NCBI RefSeq assembly: GCF_004342685.1
Contig: NZ_SMBZ01000002.1
Span: 117,166 to 181,165 of the forward strand
Direction of reading: 5' to 3'
DNA length: 64,000 nucleotides
Origin: Sphingobacterium alimentarium
Lineage (GTDB): Bacteria; Bacteroidota; Bacteroidia; Sphingobacteriales; Sphingobacteriaceae
This document shows, in pieces, positions 32,360 to 42,700 of this stretch (position 1 is its first letter; each line of letters starts with the position of its first letter). Under the pieces are notes generated by a model. The model made no database searches, had not been told where the DNA came from, and saw only the letters and a list, made by a program, of their open reading frames with translations. The translations under genes were made by a program, and so were the position numbers.

Positions 32360-35300
32360 TTAAAATGTTAAATTGACACCTAGGATAAATGATCTAGTCT
32401 TAGGATAATAACTTCTATTATCTATACCTGGAGACAATCCGCCAAGGCTTAACTCGGGATCCACCCCTGTATAATCAGTCAATGTAAATAAGTTTTGCGC
32501 TGTCAAGTACATTCTTGCTTGTTTGAAATACTTCGCTTTACTAGTGTCAAAACGGTATCCGAGCGTCATATTATCTAGACGCAAGAAAGAACCATCTTCC
32601 AAGAAACGGCTTGATGCAATCAGTGGAGTCTCGAAAATACCTTCTTTCAAGGCGTCATTCGAAATGTTGGTCACATTAGCTTGTTGCAATCTGGATAAGT
32701 CCGCACGTGTAGCGTTGAATATTTGGTTACCGTACACCCCTCTCAAGAAGATGTTTAAATCCCAGTTTTTGTATGCAAAATTGTTGTTCCAACCGTAAGT
32801 GAATTTTGGAAGTGCATAGCCCATGATTTGGTAATCATCCGGTGCGGAGATCTGATCTTGCGTCACCAATTCTCCCGAAGGCTTTTGGTAAATAGTACGT
32901 TTACTTACATCATCATAACCAATGTATTTGGCTACATAAAATGTACCCAAAGGTTGACCAGGTAATACGATGGAAGCAGTTTGGCCTGTCCATCCTTCTA
33001 GCCCAATATCTCCTTCATAACGTTGGGATACACCGATATTCTCGATATTAGAAGATAAGGAACCTACTTCATTGACGTTTCTAGCAAAATTCACGGTAGT
33101 AGAGTAACGGAAATTGTCATTTTTATATACATTCGCATTCAACACTACTTCTACCCCTTGATTGTTCATGCTTGCACCATTTGCCAATAATCTGTTGAAT
33201 TGATAAGGAGGCGAAGGCACATCATACTCATACAATAAGTCTTTGGTTTCTTTGTTATAATACTCGATGGTACCGCCAATTCTGCCACCCAAAATTTCAA
33301 AGTCCAATCCCACATTGAACATAGAAGTGCTTTCCCATTTCAAATCTGGATTTTCATTTTGGTTAACACCATAGGCATTCACCCATTTACCGTTGTAGAA
33401 GAATTGTCCATCACGAGGACCGAACATGATAATACTACGGTATGGGTCGATATTTTGGTTACCCGACACACCATATCCTGCTCTTAGTTTTAATTCGGAG
33501 AACAATTGCTGATCCTGCATAAAGGACTCACGCGTCAAACGCCATGCAGCAGAGATAGAAGGGAAAGTTGCCCATCTGTTGTTCACCCCAAATTTGGATG
33601 ATCCATCACGACGAATAGAAGCACTGAACAAATATTTTTCATCATAATTATAACCTATACGGCCATACGCTGAGATCAATAAAGATTCTTTGATATGAGG
33701 GAAATCACTATAAGGATTATAACCATCTGGCAAAGCACCCAAATTCAAGTTATTGTCAAGAAGATCATCAGACATGAATCCCACAGCTGTACCACGTAGT
33801 CCATCATCATTTTTGGTGCGTTGGTAAGAATAACCCGCCATTGCATCAAAACTGTGTAAATCTCTAGTGAAATTGTAGTTCAAGTAAGATTCTAAAATCT
33901 TGTCGATATGCTTTAATGCCGTACGATCCGCAAAACCTCTACCCAAAGCAAAAGAATCAAAATCCGTACGCGCCATATAATAACTCCTATCCCAATGCGT
34001 ACGTTGGTAAGATAATACATTCGACCAGATCAAACCGTCGATGATTTTTAAATCCGCTTTGAAGTTTCCTAACAACGTATTGTTGCTGCGGGTTTCATCA
34101 CGTTGATTGAGCATTCCTACTGGATTCATGTATCCGGTACGACCTACTACTTGAAAATATCCACCATATTGTCCATATTGAGGATCGTCTGACATAATAG
34201 GTGATGTAGGCACAAAACGAGCTGCACCATTGAAGATACCGTAATCTATATGTTGCGAAGTATTGATACTATTTGCCAAATTGAAGGATAATTTCAATCG
34301 GTCGTCAAATGCATTTTGATCCACACCCACACGTGCTACGATTTTTTCGACACCACTACGCTTCACAATACCTTGATTATTGAAATAATTTAATGAAGCA
34401 TTGTATCGTGTGCCTTCACTTCCACCTGTAAGGGACAAATTGTGGTTGTGCGATACACCAGGTCTCGTGATAGCCTTTTGCCAATCTGTTTCGTATCCAG
34501 TTTCGTTCGGTGCTACAGTCAGCCCATTTTCTTCTACAAAAGCTTTGTGCTCGGCTGCAGTAAGTACATTCACACGATTGGAAACTGTTTCAGTCGCTGC
34601 ATATCCACTGTAAGAAAGTACAGGTGCTCCCGCTTTACCACGTTTTGTTGTTACAAAAATAACACCGTTGGCGGCTCTAGAACCGTAGATCGCTGTCGAA
34701 GAAGCATCTTTCATCACATCCATAGACACGATGTCATCCGGTGCAATCAATTCGATATTTGCGCCAACAATTCCATCAATTACATACAGTGGAGAAGAAC
34801 TTGCTGTCAATGAAGAAGGACCACGCAATTGCATCGTAGATCCCGCTGTCGGGTCACCCCCCGATCTATTGACCGTAAGACCAGCAACTTTACCGGCTAA
34901 TAATTGATCCGGAGAACTCACCACCCCTCTGTTAAACTCCTCAGGAGTAACACTGGAGATGGAGCCTGTCACTTGTTTACGTCGCGCCGTACCGTAACCG
35001 ATTACGACCACTTCTTCCAATTCATCAGAAGCACCTGTCAACGTAATGTCTAACTTATTCTCACCCGCCGCAACGGTAAGAGTGGTTTGGAATCGTTCAT
35101 AGCCAATCATATTGACTACAACAGTTTTACTTCCTAATGTTTGATTAGAAAGAACATAATTACCATTTGCATCAGTAGATGTAGCCGATGAAGTGTTGAG
35201 AATACTAACAGTAGCTCCCACTACGGCCGCGCCTTGCTCATCGGTGATTCTACCAGAGATAGAATTTGTTTGGTCTGCTGCAAAAGCAAAATTAGCCATT

Positions 35301-35365
35301 GAAAGAAAGCTAAACAGCCAAAACAAACCATAGAGCAAAGAATTACGAAATGTAAAATTGTGCAT
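32360..35365 (-). CDS. SusC/RagA family TonB-linked outer-membrane transporter
   Basis: 1001 residues. Signal peptide ends near FAFAA. A carboxypeptidase-regulatory-like domain (NSISGRITDEQGAAVVGATVSIL) precedes EEVVVIGYGTARRKQVTGSISSV (TonB-box-like/plug start). The plug (VSSPDQLLAGKVAGLTVNRSGGDPTAGSTMQLRGPSS, YVIDG, MDVMKDASSTAIYGSRAANGVIFVTTKRG) leads into a barrel that ends in FILGVNLTF. It imports oligosaccharides with SusD and the Ton system. It is the first gene of the operon and divergent from the MFS transporter, with a LacI-type palindrome 106 bp upstream. Confidence 0.96.
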   Translation of the reverse strand: MHNFTFRNSLLYGLFWLFSFLSMANFAFAADQTNSISGRITDEQGAAVVGATVSILNTSSATSTDANGNYVLSNQTLGSKTVVVNMIGYERFQTTLTVAAGENKLDITLTGASDELEEVVVIGYGTARRKQVTGSISSVTPEEFNRGVVSSPDQLLAGKVAGLTVNRSGGDPTAGSTMQLRGPSSLTASSSPLYVIDGIVGANIELIAPDDIVSMDVMKDASSTAIYGSRAANGVIFVTTKRGKAGAPVLSYSGYAATETVSNRVNVLTAAEHKAFVEENGLTVAPNETGYETDWQKAITRPGVSHNHNLSLTGGSEGTRYNASLNYFNNQGIVKRSGVEKIVARVGVDQNAFDDRLKLSFNLANSINTSQHIDYGIFNGAARFVPTSPIMSDDPQYGQYGGYFQVVGRTGYMNPVGMLNQRDETRSNNTLLGNFKADLKIIDGLIWSNVLSYQRTHWDRSYYMARTDFDSFALGRGFADRTALKHIDKILESYLNYNFTRDLHSFDAMAGYSYQRTKNDDGLRGTAVGFMSDDLLDNNLNLGALPDGYNPYSDFPHIKESLLISAYGRIGYNYDEKYLFSASIRRDGSSKFGVNNRWATFPSISAAWRLTRESFMQDQQLFSELKLRAGYGVSGNQNIDPYRSIIMFGPRDGQFFYNGKWVNAYGVNQNENPDLKWESTSMFNVGLDFEILGGRIGGTIEYYNKETKDLLYEYDVPSPPYQFNRLLANGASMNNQGVEVVLNANVYKNDNFRYSTTVNFARNVNEVGSLSSNIENIGVSQRYEGDIGLEGWTGQTASIVLPGQPLGTFYVAKYIGYDDVSKRTIYQKPSGELVTQDQISAPDDYQIMGYALPKFTYGWNNNFAYKNWDLNIFLRGVYGNQIFNATRADLSRLQQANVTNISNDALKEGIFETPLIASSRFLEDGSFLRLDNMTLGYRFDTSKAKYFKQARMYLTAQNLFTLTDYTGVDPELSLGGLSPGIDNRSYYPKTRSFILGVNLTF

Positions 35366-35470
35366 AATTTGAGTTTTTGGTTTATTAAAAGAGTTTAATT
35401 TAGGTGCTTATACTCCTATAAGTACAATCATCTTATAATTTTTGTTTGTTTGATATAATGGTTATCCGTA

Positions 35471-35490
35471 TTTTGGGAACGTTCCCAAAA
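35471..35490. promoter_or_regulatory. Perfect 20-bp palindrome, probable LacI-family operator
   Basis: TTTTGGGAACGTTCCCAAAA is fully symmetric with a central CG, as is usual for LacI/GalR-family operators. It lies about midway between divergent susC (106 bp away) and the MFS gene (111 bp away), and a LacI-family regulator is encoded just beyond the MFS gene. It could control both directions. Confidence 0.8.
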
Positions 35491-35601
35491 CACGAATTAA
35501 AGATAAATATAAAATTTCACTACTTCAAAAATTAATTTGAATTAATCATCCACAGAACTTTAAAAATAGTTTTCTATCTTAACCCTTAAATAGCCCTAGG
35601 T

Positions 35602-36897
35602 ATGCAAAATCAAACACCAAAATCACTATTCCAAATCACTAATTTGTGTGCTGGTTTTTTGGGAATTCAAATTGGTTTTGCGTTGCAAGCAGGGAATGTA
35701 ACACGGATTCTTCAAAATTACGGGGCAGACTTGACCGAGGTATCACTCTTTTGGCTGATAGCTCCGCTATCTGGAGCAGTGGTGCAACCACTCATTGGCT
35801 ATTGGAGTGACCGCCGAATGAACAATGGCACATCAAGAGTTCCTTTTCTCCTCATCGGCGGAATTCTAAGTGTACTCGCACTCTTGGCACTGCCGAATGC
35901 CAATGCGCTATTAAATGTATGGTCACCGTTATTGATAGGTGCTATCCTGCTGGTGGTAATAGATATTTCCTTCAATGTCAGTATGCATCCTTTGCGGGCA
36001 GCAATCTCGGATTACCTACCCATATATCAACAGCCTCGAGGTTTCGCTATACAGACTTTTTTGATTAGTATTGGTGCTATACTGGGTTCTACATTACCTT
36101 ATATCTTACATCGGTTTTTTTCGGTTGAAACCATCAGCAGCGATGAAGGAATACCTCTCAATGTGAAATGGGCCTTTAACATCGGAGCTTCTATATTATT
36201 GATTACCATACTTATTACTTCCAAGACGATCCTGAAACAAACAATAGAAGTAAAAGCAATCGCTTCCAGTCAGAAAACATTTTATTTACCCTCCATACCC
36301 ATCAATATGTGGAAACTGGGGGTCATCCAATTTTTTAGTTGGGCAGGCTTCTTCCTGATCTGGATATTTATGACTCCTGCCGTCGCGCAACATATCTTTG
36401 CGGAGTATAATTATGACCCAAAATCATATTCCTATTCCGAATCGGCAAATATTACAGGCGTGTTATTTGGTTGTTACCACTTGTCAGCAAGCATTTTTTC
36501 CTTAGGCTTACCTGTGCTCTACAGAAAATACAACATCATTACGACACATCTTATCGCTTTGTTAATGGGAGGATTTGGGCTAATATTGGTATTTCTATGT
36601 ACTGAGATTCATCAGCTCTATCTCCCTATGTTACTGCTGGGGATAGCATGGGCAAGTATTTTAGCCTCACCTTTTGCATTACTGAGTCGTTTAATTCCAC
36701 AATCCAAAGTAGGTTTATATTTCGGTGTATTTAACCTTTTTATCACTCTTCCGCAGATAGCAATAGGACTTTTTAGCGGAGTGATCATTGAAAAGCTATT
36801 TGGTGGGGAAGCGATCTATGCCATTATGATAGCTGCAATTTGCTTGATTATAGCCGCTATCAGCTGCTTGATATATCGTAAATCCTTATCCTTGTGA
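35602..36897 (+). CDS. MFS sugar transporter (SLC45-like)
   Basis: 431 residues with twelve predicted transmembrane segments. The opening (TNLCAGFLGIQIGFALQAGNVTRILQNYGA) and the loop 2-3 motif GYWSDRR fit the SLC45/GPH-like sugar permeases that import maltose or sucrose in Bacteroidota. It would carry the sugar across the inner membrane after SusCD import and periplasmic cleavage. It is divergent from susC, sharing the palindromic operator region. Its 3' end overlaps the lacI 3' end by 12 nt (convergent). The substrate is inferred from context. Confidence 0.85.
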   Translation: MQNQTPKSLFQITNLCAGFLGIQIGFALQAGNVTRILQNYGADLTEVSLFWLIAPLSGAVVQPLIGYWSDRRMNNGTSRVPFLLIGGILSVLALLALPNANALLNVWSPLLIGAILLVVIDISFNVSMHPLRAAISDYLPIYQQPRGFAIQTFLISIGAILGSTLPYILHRFFSVETISSDEGIPLNVKWAFNIGASILLITILITSKTILKQTIEVKAIASSQKTFYLPSIPINMWKLGVIQFFSWAGFFLIWIFMTPAVAQHIFAEYNYDPKSYSYSESANITGVLFGCYHLSASIFSLGLPVLYRKYNIITTHLIALLMGGFGLILVFLCTEIHQLYLPMLLLGIAWASILASPFALLSRLIPQSKVGLYFGVFNLFITLPQIAIGLFSGVIIEKLFGGEAIYAIMIAAICLIIAAISCLIYRKSLSL

Positions 36898-37896
36898 TGA
36901 TTTTCGAATTTTTAGTTCTGACTTCAATACAATTTGATCTGTGCTCGGAGTGAGATTGGGGTTTTTGAGATTTTTGAGCAGTAAGCGCGCTGCTTCCCGC
37001 CCTATCTGTTCAGCGGGCTGAACAATAGTAGACAGCGGTGGAGATAACAATTCTGCAATTTGCAAACTGGAAAACGCCACGACTTTCACCTGATCGGGAA
37101 TGGACACTCCAAGATGATTACACACGTAGTAAGTCGAAAAAGCCAAGCGTTCTACAGATGCAAAAACCGCATCCGGCTTGTCCGTAGTCAATAAATCCGT
37201 GATGATCACAAAATTTTCAGTGTACGAATTTGAACAATTAACGATCAATTCTTCCCGCACAGGCAGCTGATGTTTCTTGAGCGCATCCGTATAGCCCATG
37301 CAGCGCTCTTTACCAATAGAATGATCCTTGTCAATGACCAAAAATGCAATAGACTTACAGCCCTCTTGAATAAGATGCTCGGTGGCTTCAAAACTGCTTT
37401 GGTAATCATCCGTCGTAATTCCGGGAATCGCCACATCATCGTATAAGCGATCAAAAAATACGATGGGCATCTTTACTAAATCGATATTGAATAGGTAACT
37501 GTGGTCGTGCCCCTCACCTACTACAGACATGAGTACACCATCCACTTTTCCATTAGAAATACTTGTCACAAACTCACGCTCCTTGCACACATTATCGTCA
37601 GTGGCATAGACCAAGGTATGGTAGCCTGCTTCTTTGGCAATTTGCTCAGCACCCTTAATTATCTGCGTAAAATAGTTGTTTTCGAGTTCAGGAACGACCA
37701 CTGCAATGGTTTTGCTTTTTTGTTCGCGCAGATTACTGGCATAATGATTAGGTCGGTAGTTGACCTCATTGGCATAGGCCAGAATACGTGAGCGTGTATT
37801 GGCATTTATATCACTATTGGATTGAAATGCACGAGAGACAGTGGACTTGGAAAGATTCAAAGCCTTAGCTATAGATTTTATATCTACTTTACTCAT
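36886..37896 (-). CDS. LacI family transcriptional regulator
   Basis: 336 residues. The N-terminal helix-turn-helix (DIKSIAKALNLSKSTVSRAFQ, residues 5-25) and the hinge YRPNHYASNLREQKS lead into a periplasmic-binding-protein-like effector domain (IAVVVPELENNYFTQIIKGAEQIAKEAG, GVLMSVVGEGHD, CMGYTDALKKHQ, PDAVFASVERLAFSTYYVCNHLGV). It is probably a sugar-responsive regulator of the adjacent susCDE/MFS locus through the palindrome at 35471. It is convergent with the MFS gene, overlapping by 12 nt. Confidence 0.94.
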   Translation of the reverse strand: MSKVDIKSIAKALNLSKSTVSRAFQSNSDINANTRSRILAYANEVNYRPNHYASNLREQKSKTIAVVVPELENNYFTQIIKGAEQIAKEAGYHTLVYATDDNVCKEREFVTSISNGKVDGVLMSVVGEGHDHSYLFNIDLVKMPIVFFDRLYDDVAIPGITTDDYQSSFEATEHLIQEGCKSIAFLVIDKDHSIGKERCMGYTDALKKHQLPVREELIVNCSNSYTENFVIITDLLTTDKPDAVFASVERLAFSTYYVCNHLGVSIPDQVKVVAFSSLQIAELLSPPLSTIVQPAEQIGREAARLLLKNLKNPNLTPSTDQIVLKSELKIRKSSQG

Positions 37897-38038
37897 CCGG
37901 GTGACAAATTAATGATTTAAATAGCAATATAAATAAAAGTGTGTGATTAAATCATTTTTATTTATATCCAATAATTAGAATTAAATAATGTAGCAGAAAC
38001 ACAAACTGCTGGCTATATGATATAACCATTACAAAATT

Positions 38039-38447
38039 ATGAAAAATCAATTTTATTTTATGCGCTTTTAGGACTTGTATCAGTGAGCTGCAAAAAGACA
38101 ATAGTGTATCTTCTGAATTCCTACAGGGAAAATGGATAGAAAAAATTGAGGGGTTTAGAACGCACACCAATTATTTTTATTATACATTTAAGAAAGAGAA
38201 TAAAGAATGTCAAATCTATATTCAAAGAGACAGATATTATTATGCAACAGATACTACAATATCCAAAAAATATATTTTTGACGAAAAGGAAAATATATTA
38301 AGCCTATTTGAAGCTAGTTCTAAAAATACGGATATAGAAAAATACAAAGTTTCACAAATAAACTCATCCACAATGCAATGGAAAGCATTGACAGGAGAAG
38401 ACAATGGTTGGGATAAAAAAATGATAAAACAAAAAATGGGTGATTAA
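38039..38447 (+). pseudogene. Frameshifted lipoprotein gene (lipocalin-like?)
   Basis: The ATG at 38039 opens MKNQFYFMRF and then stops. Reading on with one base restored gives LLGLVSVSCKK, a lipoprotein signal end. Restoring another base in the A5 run at 38092-38096 (A6 expected) joins it to a 120-codon body beginning DNSVSSEFLQGKWIEKIEG and ending at TAA 38445-38447. Both lesions behave as single-base deletions in or near homopolymers. The LQGKW start and the Tyr/Lys-rich strands resemble small lipocalin-like Bacteroidota lipoproteins. It is either a true pseudogene or a sequencing error. The intact body frame argues that decay, if real, is recent. Confidence 0.7.
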
Positions 38448-38460
38448 ATCACCCATTTTT
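38432..38460. terminator. Bidirectional terminator holding both stop codons in its loop
   Basis: 13-bp stem AAAAATGGGTGAT (38432-38444) with 38448-38460. The loop TAA is the stop of the plus-strand gene, and the overlapping TTA (38444-38446) is the stop of the minus-strand epimerase gene. T runs lie on both sides. Confidence 0.88.
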
Positions 38461-39541
38461 CACATTTATCTAAAAATTCTTTTCGAATATCAGCTCCAAT
38501 ACCAAGGCTATCTGAAATAGTTATCTCATATCCATTGTACAGAATTCCTCCGATTACAGGATCTTCTAAATGTCCTACCATACAGGTATCCAGATCATAA
38601 AATTTCACATTAGGGGCAGCATAAGCAAAGTGCACTTTTGCAGCTAAAGCTAATCGCGACTCCAACATTCCTCCTATCATACATGGAATATTGTATTCCG
38701 CTGCCACGGCTTGAATTTTCAAAGCTTCATAAATTCCCGAGGATTTTGAAAATTTGATATTAATATAATCACATGCATCTGCTTTGCATAGTCGCTCTGC
38801 GTCATAATGCGAGTATACAGACTCATCCGCCATGATTGGCACAATAGTTTGTGTACGTAATTCTGGCAACAAGTGATCATTGTAAGTACGCATAGGCTGC
38901 TCACAAAATTGAATTTTGTAAGGTTCTAAGCCTTGTAATGCTTCTACCGCCCCTTCGAAGGACCAGCCTTGATTTGCATCAATACGGACAGGAATATCAA
39001 ATCCCACGGCTTGACGAATAGCTTTGATACGTGCAATATCATCTTGCGGATTTTTACCCAGCTTGACCTTTAGCGCAAAAGCGCCGCTTTCCTTGAGCGT
39101 GAGTGCTTTGGCGGCCATCTCCTCCGGAGAAGCTATTCCCAACGTAATATCGGTAACAATATCTCTTTTCTTACCGCCCAGGAATTGATATAAAGGTAAT
39201 CCCGCCGCTTTAGCTGCCAAATCATACAAAGCCATATCAAAAGCCGACTTAATCGTGGCATTACCTGCAATATAAAGATGAAGTTCTGCGAGGCGAGCCG
39301 GAATATCTAAAGGATTCTTCCCTTTCCATATTTTGGCAAAATCCTGCGCCACTGCCAGACAGGTGTTTTGGGTTTCGCCCACAATCATCGGAAAAGCCGA
39401 ACACTCTCCTACACCATATATTCCAGCATCTGTGCTAATTTTTACAAATGTATTTTGAGCATAATCCATTGTTCCTGTAGCAATAACAAAGGGTTCCATT
39501 GGGATGCTCAAGCGATATATTTCGATTTCTTTAATAATCAT
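38444..39541 (-). CDS. Dipeptide epimerase (enolase superfamily)
   Basis: 365 residues. Muconate-lactonizing-enzyme subgroup: catalytic KVK (Lys158, Lys160), metal ligands Asp188, Glu214 and Asp239, and the second catalytic Lys in NIKFSKSSG (Lys263/Lys266). The DxD motif (Asp316, Asp318 in FYDLDT) near the C-terminus binds the substrate ammonium and marks the dipeptide-epimerase group, usually L-Ala-D/L-Glu epimerases of murein recycling. A different dipeptide specificity is possible. It is convergent with the broken lipoprotein gene and divergent from gltB. Confidence 0.9.
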   Translation of the reverse strand: MIIKEIEIYRLSIPMEPFVIATGTMDYAQNTFVKISTDAGIYGVGECSAFPMIVGETQNTCLAVAQDFAKIWKGKNPLDIPARLAELHLYIAGNATIKSAFDMALYDLAAKAAGLPLYQFLGGKKRDIVTDITLGIASPEEMAAKALTLKESGAFALKVKLGKNPQDDIARIKAIRQAVGFDIPVRIDANQGWSFEGAVEALQGLEPYKIQFCEQPMRTYNDHLLPELRTQTIVPIMADESVYSHYDAERLCKADACDYINIKFSKSSGIYEALKIQAVAAEYNIPCMIGGMLESRLALAAKVHFAYAAPNVKFYDLDTCMVGHLEDPVIGGILYNGYEITISDSLGIGADIRKEFLDKCEKWVI

Positions 39542-39753
39542 GATTCGTTTGTATAGAACAACAAAAAAACGAATGAAATTTCAAATAATCAATCAAACGC
39601 CGAAATAAATACAATCTCTTTAAAACTAAGTAGAAATCTAATTATTAATTAATCAATATTAATACATTTTTATTGAAATAATTTCAAACAATAATCGAAA
39701 TTATTTTTATATTAGCAAACTCTAATTGGAATTAACATAATTAATATAAGACA

Positions 39754-42700
39754 ATGCAGCAAGAAGGTCTTTACAACCCCGAATTCGAACACGACGCTTG
39801 TGGTGTGGGTTTTGTAGCGCATATAAAAGGTAGAAAATCGCATAGCCAGGTACAAGATGCTCTGATTATGCTTGAGAATATGGAACATCGTGGCGCATGT
39901 GGATGTGATCCCGAGAGTGGTGATGGCGCAGGAATAATGATCCAATTGCCGCACGAATTTTTATGGGAAGAATGTATTGACCTAGGCATTCAACTCCAAG
40001 AGCCGGGATACTATGGCGTAGGTATGGTATTTTTACCAAAAGAAAAATCACTCAACGACATATGCCGTCAGGTAATCATTGAAGCAGCGACCGAACGGAA
40101 AATGGAGTTTTTAGGCTTTAGAGCTGTTCCGGTGAATAAAGAAGGAATTGGACTCACGGCCTTGAGCGCCGAACCTGAGATCGTACAATTTTTTGTATCC
40201 AGACCCGAAGGCGTAACCAATACAGAGGATTTTGAACGGAAATTATACGTATTACGCAGACTTATCATTCAAAAAATCAAATCCGTCCAAGCTTATCCAC
40301 TTCCACTTTATATTGCCTCTCTTTCTTGCAAAACAATTATTTATAAAGGTCAATTAACGACTTATCAAGTTGGCACATATTTTAAAGACCTGAGAGATCC
40401 ACGCGTGGTATCCGCTTTTGGATTAGTACACTCGCGTTTCTCTACCAATACGTTCCCTTCATGGTCATTGGCTCAACCATTCCGCATGATTGCGCACAAT
40501 GGCGAAATCAACACATTGACGGGTAACTTGAACTGGTTTTATGCGAATGTACGCTCCCTCTCTTCGCCCTATTTTACGGAAGAAGAGATGGAAATATTGC
40601 TTCCAGTAGTGGACAAAGGACAATCGGATTCTGCCTGCCTGGATAATGTCGTAGAATTGCTATTGCACAGTGGCCGTAGTTTGCCCCATGTGATGTTGAT
40701 GTTGGTACCGGAGGCTTGGGATGGAAACACGCAAATGGATCCATTGAAAAAAGCGTTCTACGAATATCATGCTACGCTCATGGAACCATGGGATGGTCCC
40801 GCAGCTTTATGTTTTACAGATGGTAAAATTATTGGTGCAACCTTGGACAGAAATGGATTACGTCCATTGCGCTTTGCCGTGACTTCTGATGATCGCGTAA
40901 TAGTGGCCTCAGAAGCAGGTGCATTGCCTATAGATGAGTCAATCATCATCAAAAAAGGTCGTCAACAGCCAGGCAAAATTTTCGTTGTCGACATGGAAGC
41001 GGGCACAATCCGTGCCGACGAAGAAGTAAAAGGCGAATTAATCCGTCAACAACCGTATGGCGAATGGATCAATAATTATAAAATAAAATTAGAAGAACTA
41101 GCTGACCCGCGTGTAACTTTCACTTACTTGTCAAAAGAGTCCGTATTCAAATACCAACAAGCATTTGGCTATTCACGTGAAGATATCGAGACAATCTTAA
41201 CACCGATGGCTACAACGGGTTACGAACCTATCGGTTCGATGGGAACTGATGTGCCATTGGCGGTATTATCGGATCAAGCACAGCACCTTTCCAGCTATTT
41301 CAAACAATTCTTCGCACAGGTAACTAATCCACCGATCGACCCTATCCGTGAGCGGTTGGTGATGAGCTTAGCTACATTTATTGGTAACTCAGGCAATATA
41401 TTAGTAGAAGATAAGAAATCTTGTCACTGTGTGACGCTAGATCATCCTATACTCACATCGAGTGAACTGGAAAAACTACGCTCCATAGATACAGGAATTT
41501 TTCAGGCCAAAACGCTACAATGTTATTTCCGTGCAGATGGCAAACCGGATTCTTTGGAAGCTGGTATCGAAAGGTTGTGTCGCTATGCAGACGATGCGGT
41601 ACGCGATGGATTTGAAGTAATTATTCTTTCAGACCGTGCAATCGACTCACAGCACGCAGCAATACCTTCCATTTTGGCAGTCTCAGCAGTACATCACCAT
41701 TTGATCAAAACCGGAAATCGTGGTGCTGTAGGTTTGGTAGTCGAAGCTGGAGATGCTTGGGAAGTACATCACTTCGCCTGTTTGTTAGCTTTCGGAGCCA
41801 CAGCAATCAATCCTTACTTGGCATTAGCAAGCATCCGTACATTGAAAGCAGAAGGCTTGATAGATACGGATCTAGAATGGGAAGATTTGCGCAAAAACTA
41901 CGTGAAAGCAGTATGCAGTGGCTTGTTGAAGATTTTCTCTAAAATGGGAATCTCTACGCTTCAATCTTACCATGGCGCACAGATATTCGAAGTGCTAGGC
42001 ATCGATCAATCGGTAGTTGAGAAGTACTTCTGTGGTGCGGTATCACGCATTGGAGGTCTATCTTTGGATGACATTGCCCGCGAGGCACTGACCAAACATT
42101 GGCGATCGTTTGAAGCGCCACGCAATGTTAAACCTTTGTTACCTGAAGGTGGTATTTATCAATGGAAACGTCGTGGTGAAGGCCATCTTTGGAATCCTCA
42201 AACCGTCCACTTGCTTCAACAAGCTTGTCGTAACAATGATTATGAGTCCTTCAAAAAATATTCTGCACTAATCAATAATCAGAAAGAACGCATGTTTACT
42301 TTGCGCGGATTATTAGATTTTGCAAAACATAGAAATTCAATTGCTATTGACGAAGTAGAACCGGCAAGCGAAATCATGAAACGATTTGCCACAGGTGCCA
42401 TGTCGTTTGGCTCTATCTCGCATGAAGCACATAGCACATTGGCTATAGCCATGAACCGCATCGGCGGAAAATCCAATACAGGTGAAGGTGGAGAAGATGA
42501 GATCCGTTACCAAAAATTACCTAACGGGGACTCCATGCGATCGGCCATCAAACAAGTCGCGTCTGCTCGCTTTGGTGTGACATCCAACTACTTGACGCAA
42601 GCCGATGAGATTCAAATCAAAATGGCTCAAGGTGCAAAACCGGGAGAAGGTGGACAGTTGCCGGGACATAAAGTAGATGACTGGATTGCTAAAACTCGTC

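Noticed and set aside
34442..34813. 123-codon plus-strand ORF inside susC.
   Set aside because: It lies antisense to the conserved plug domain of SusC; Cys/Arg-rich translation without family character.
35566..35573. TAGTTTTC as the -7 box of the MFS gene.
   Set aside because: One mismatch in the key G and no good -33 partner; alternatives such as TTAATTTG upstream are equally weak, so no promoter is called.
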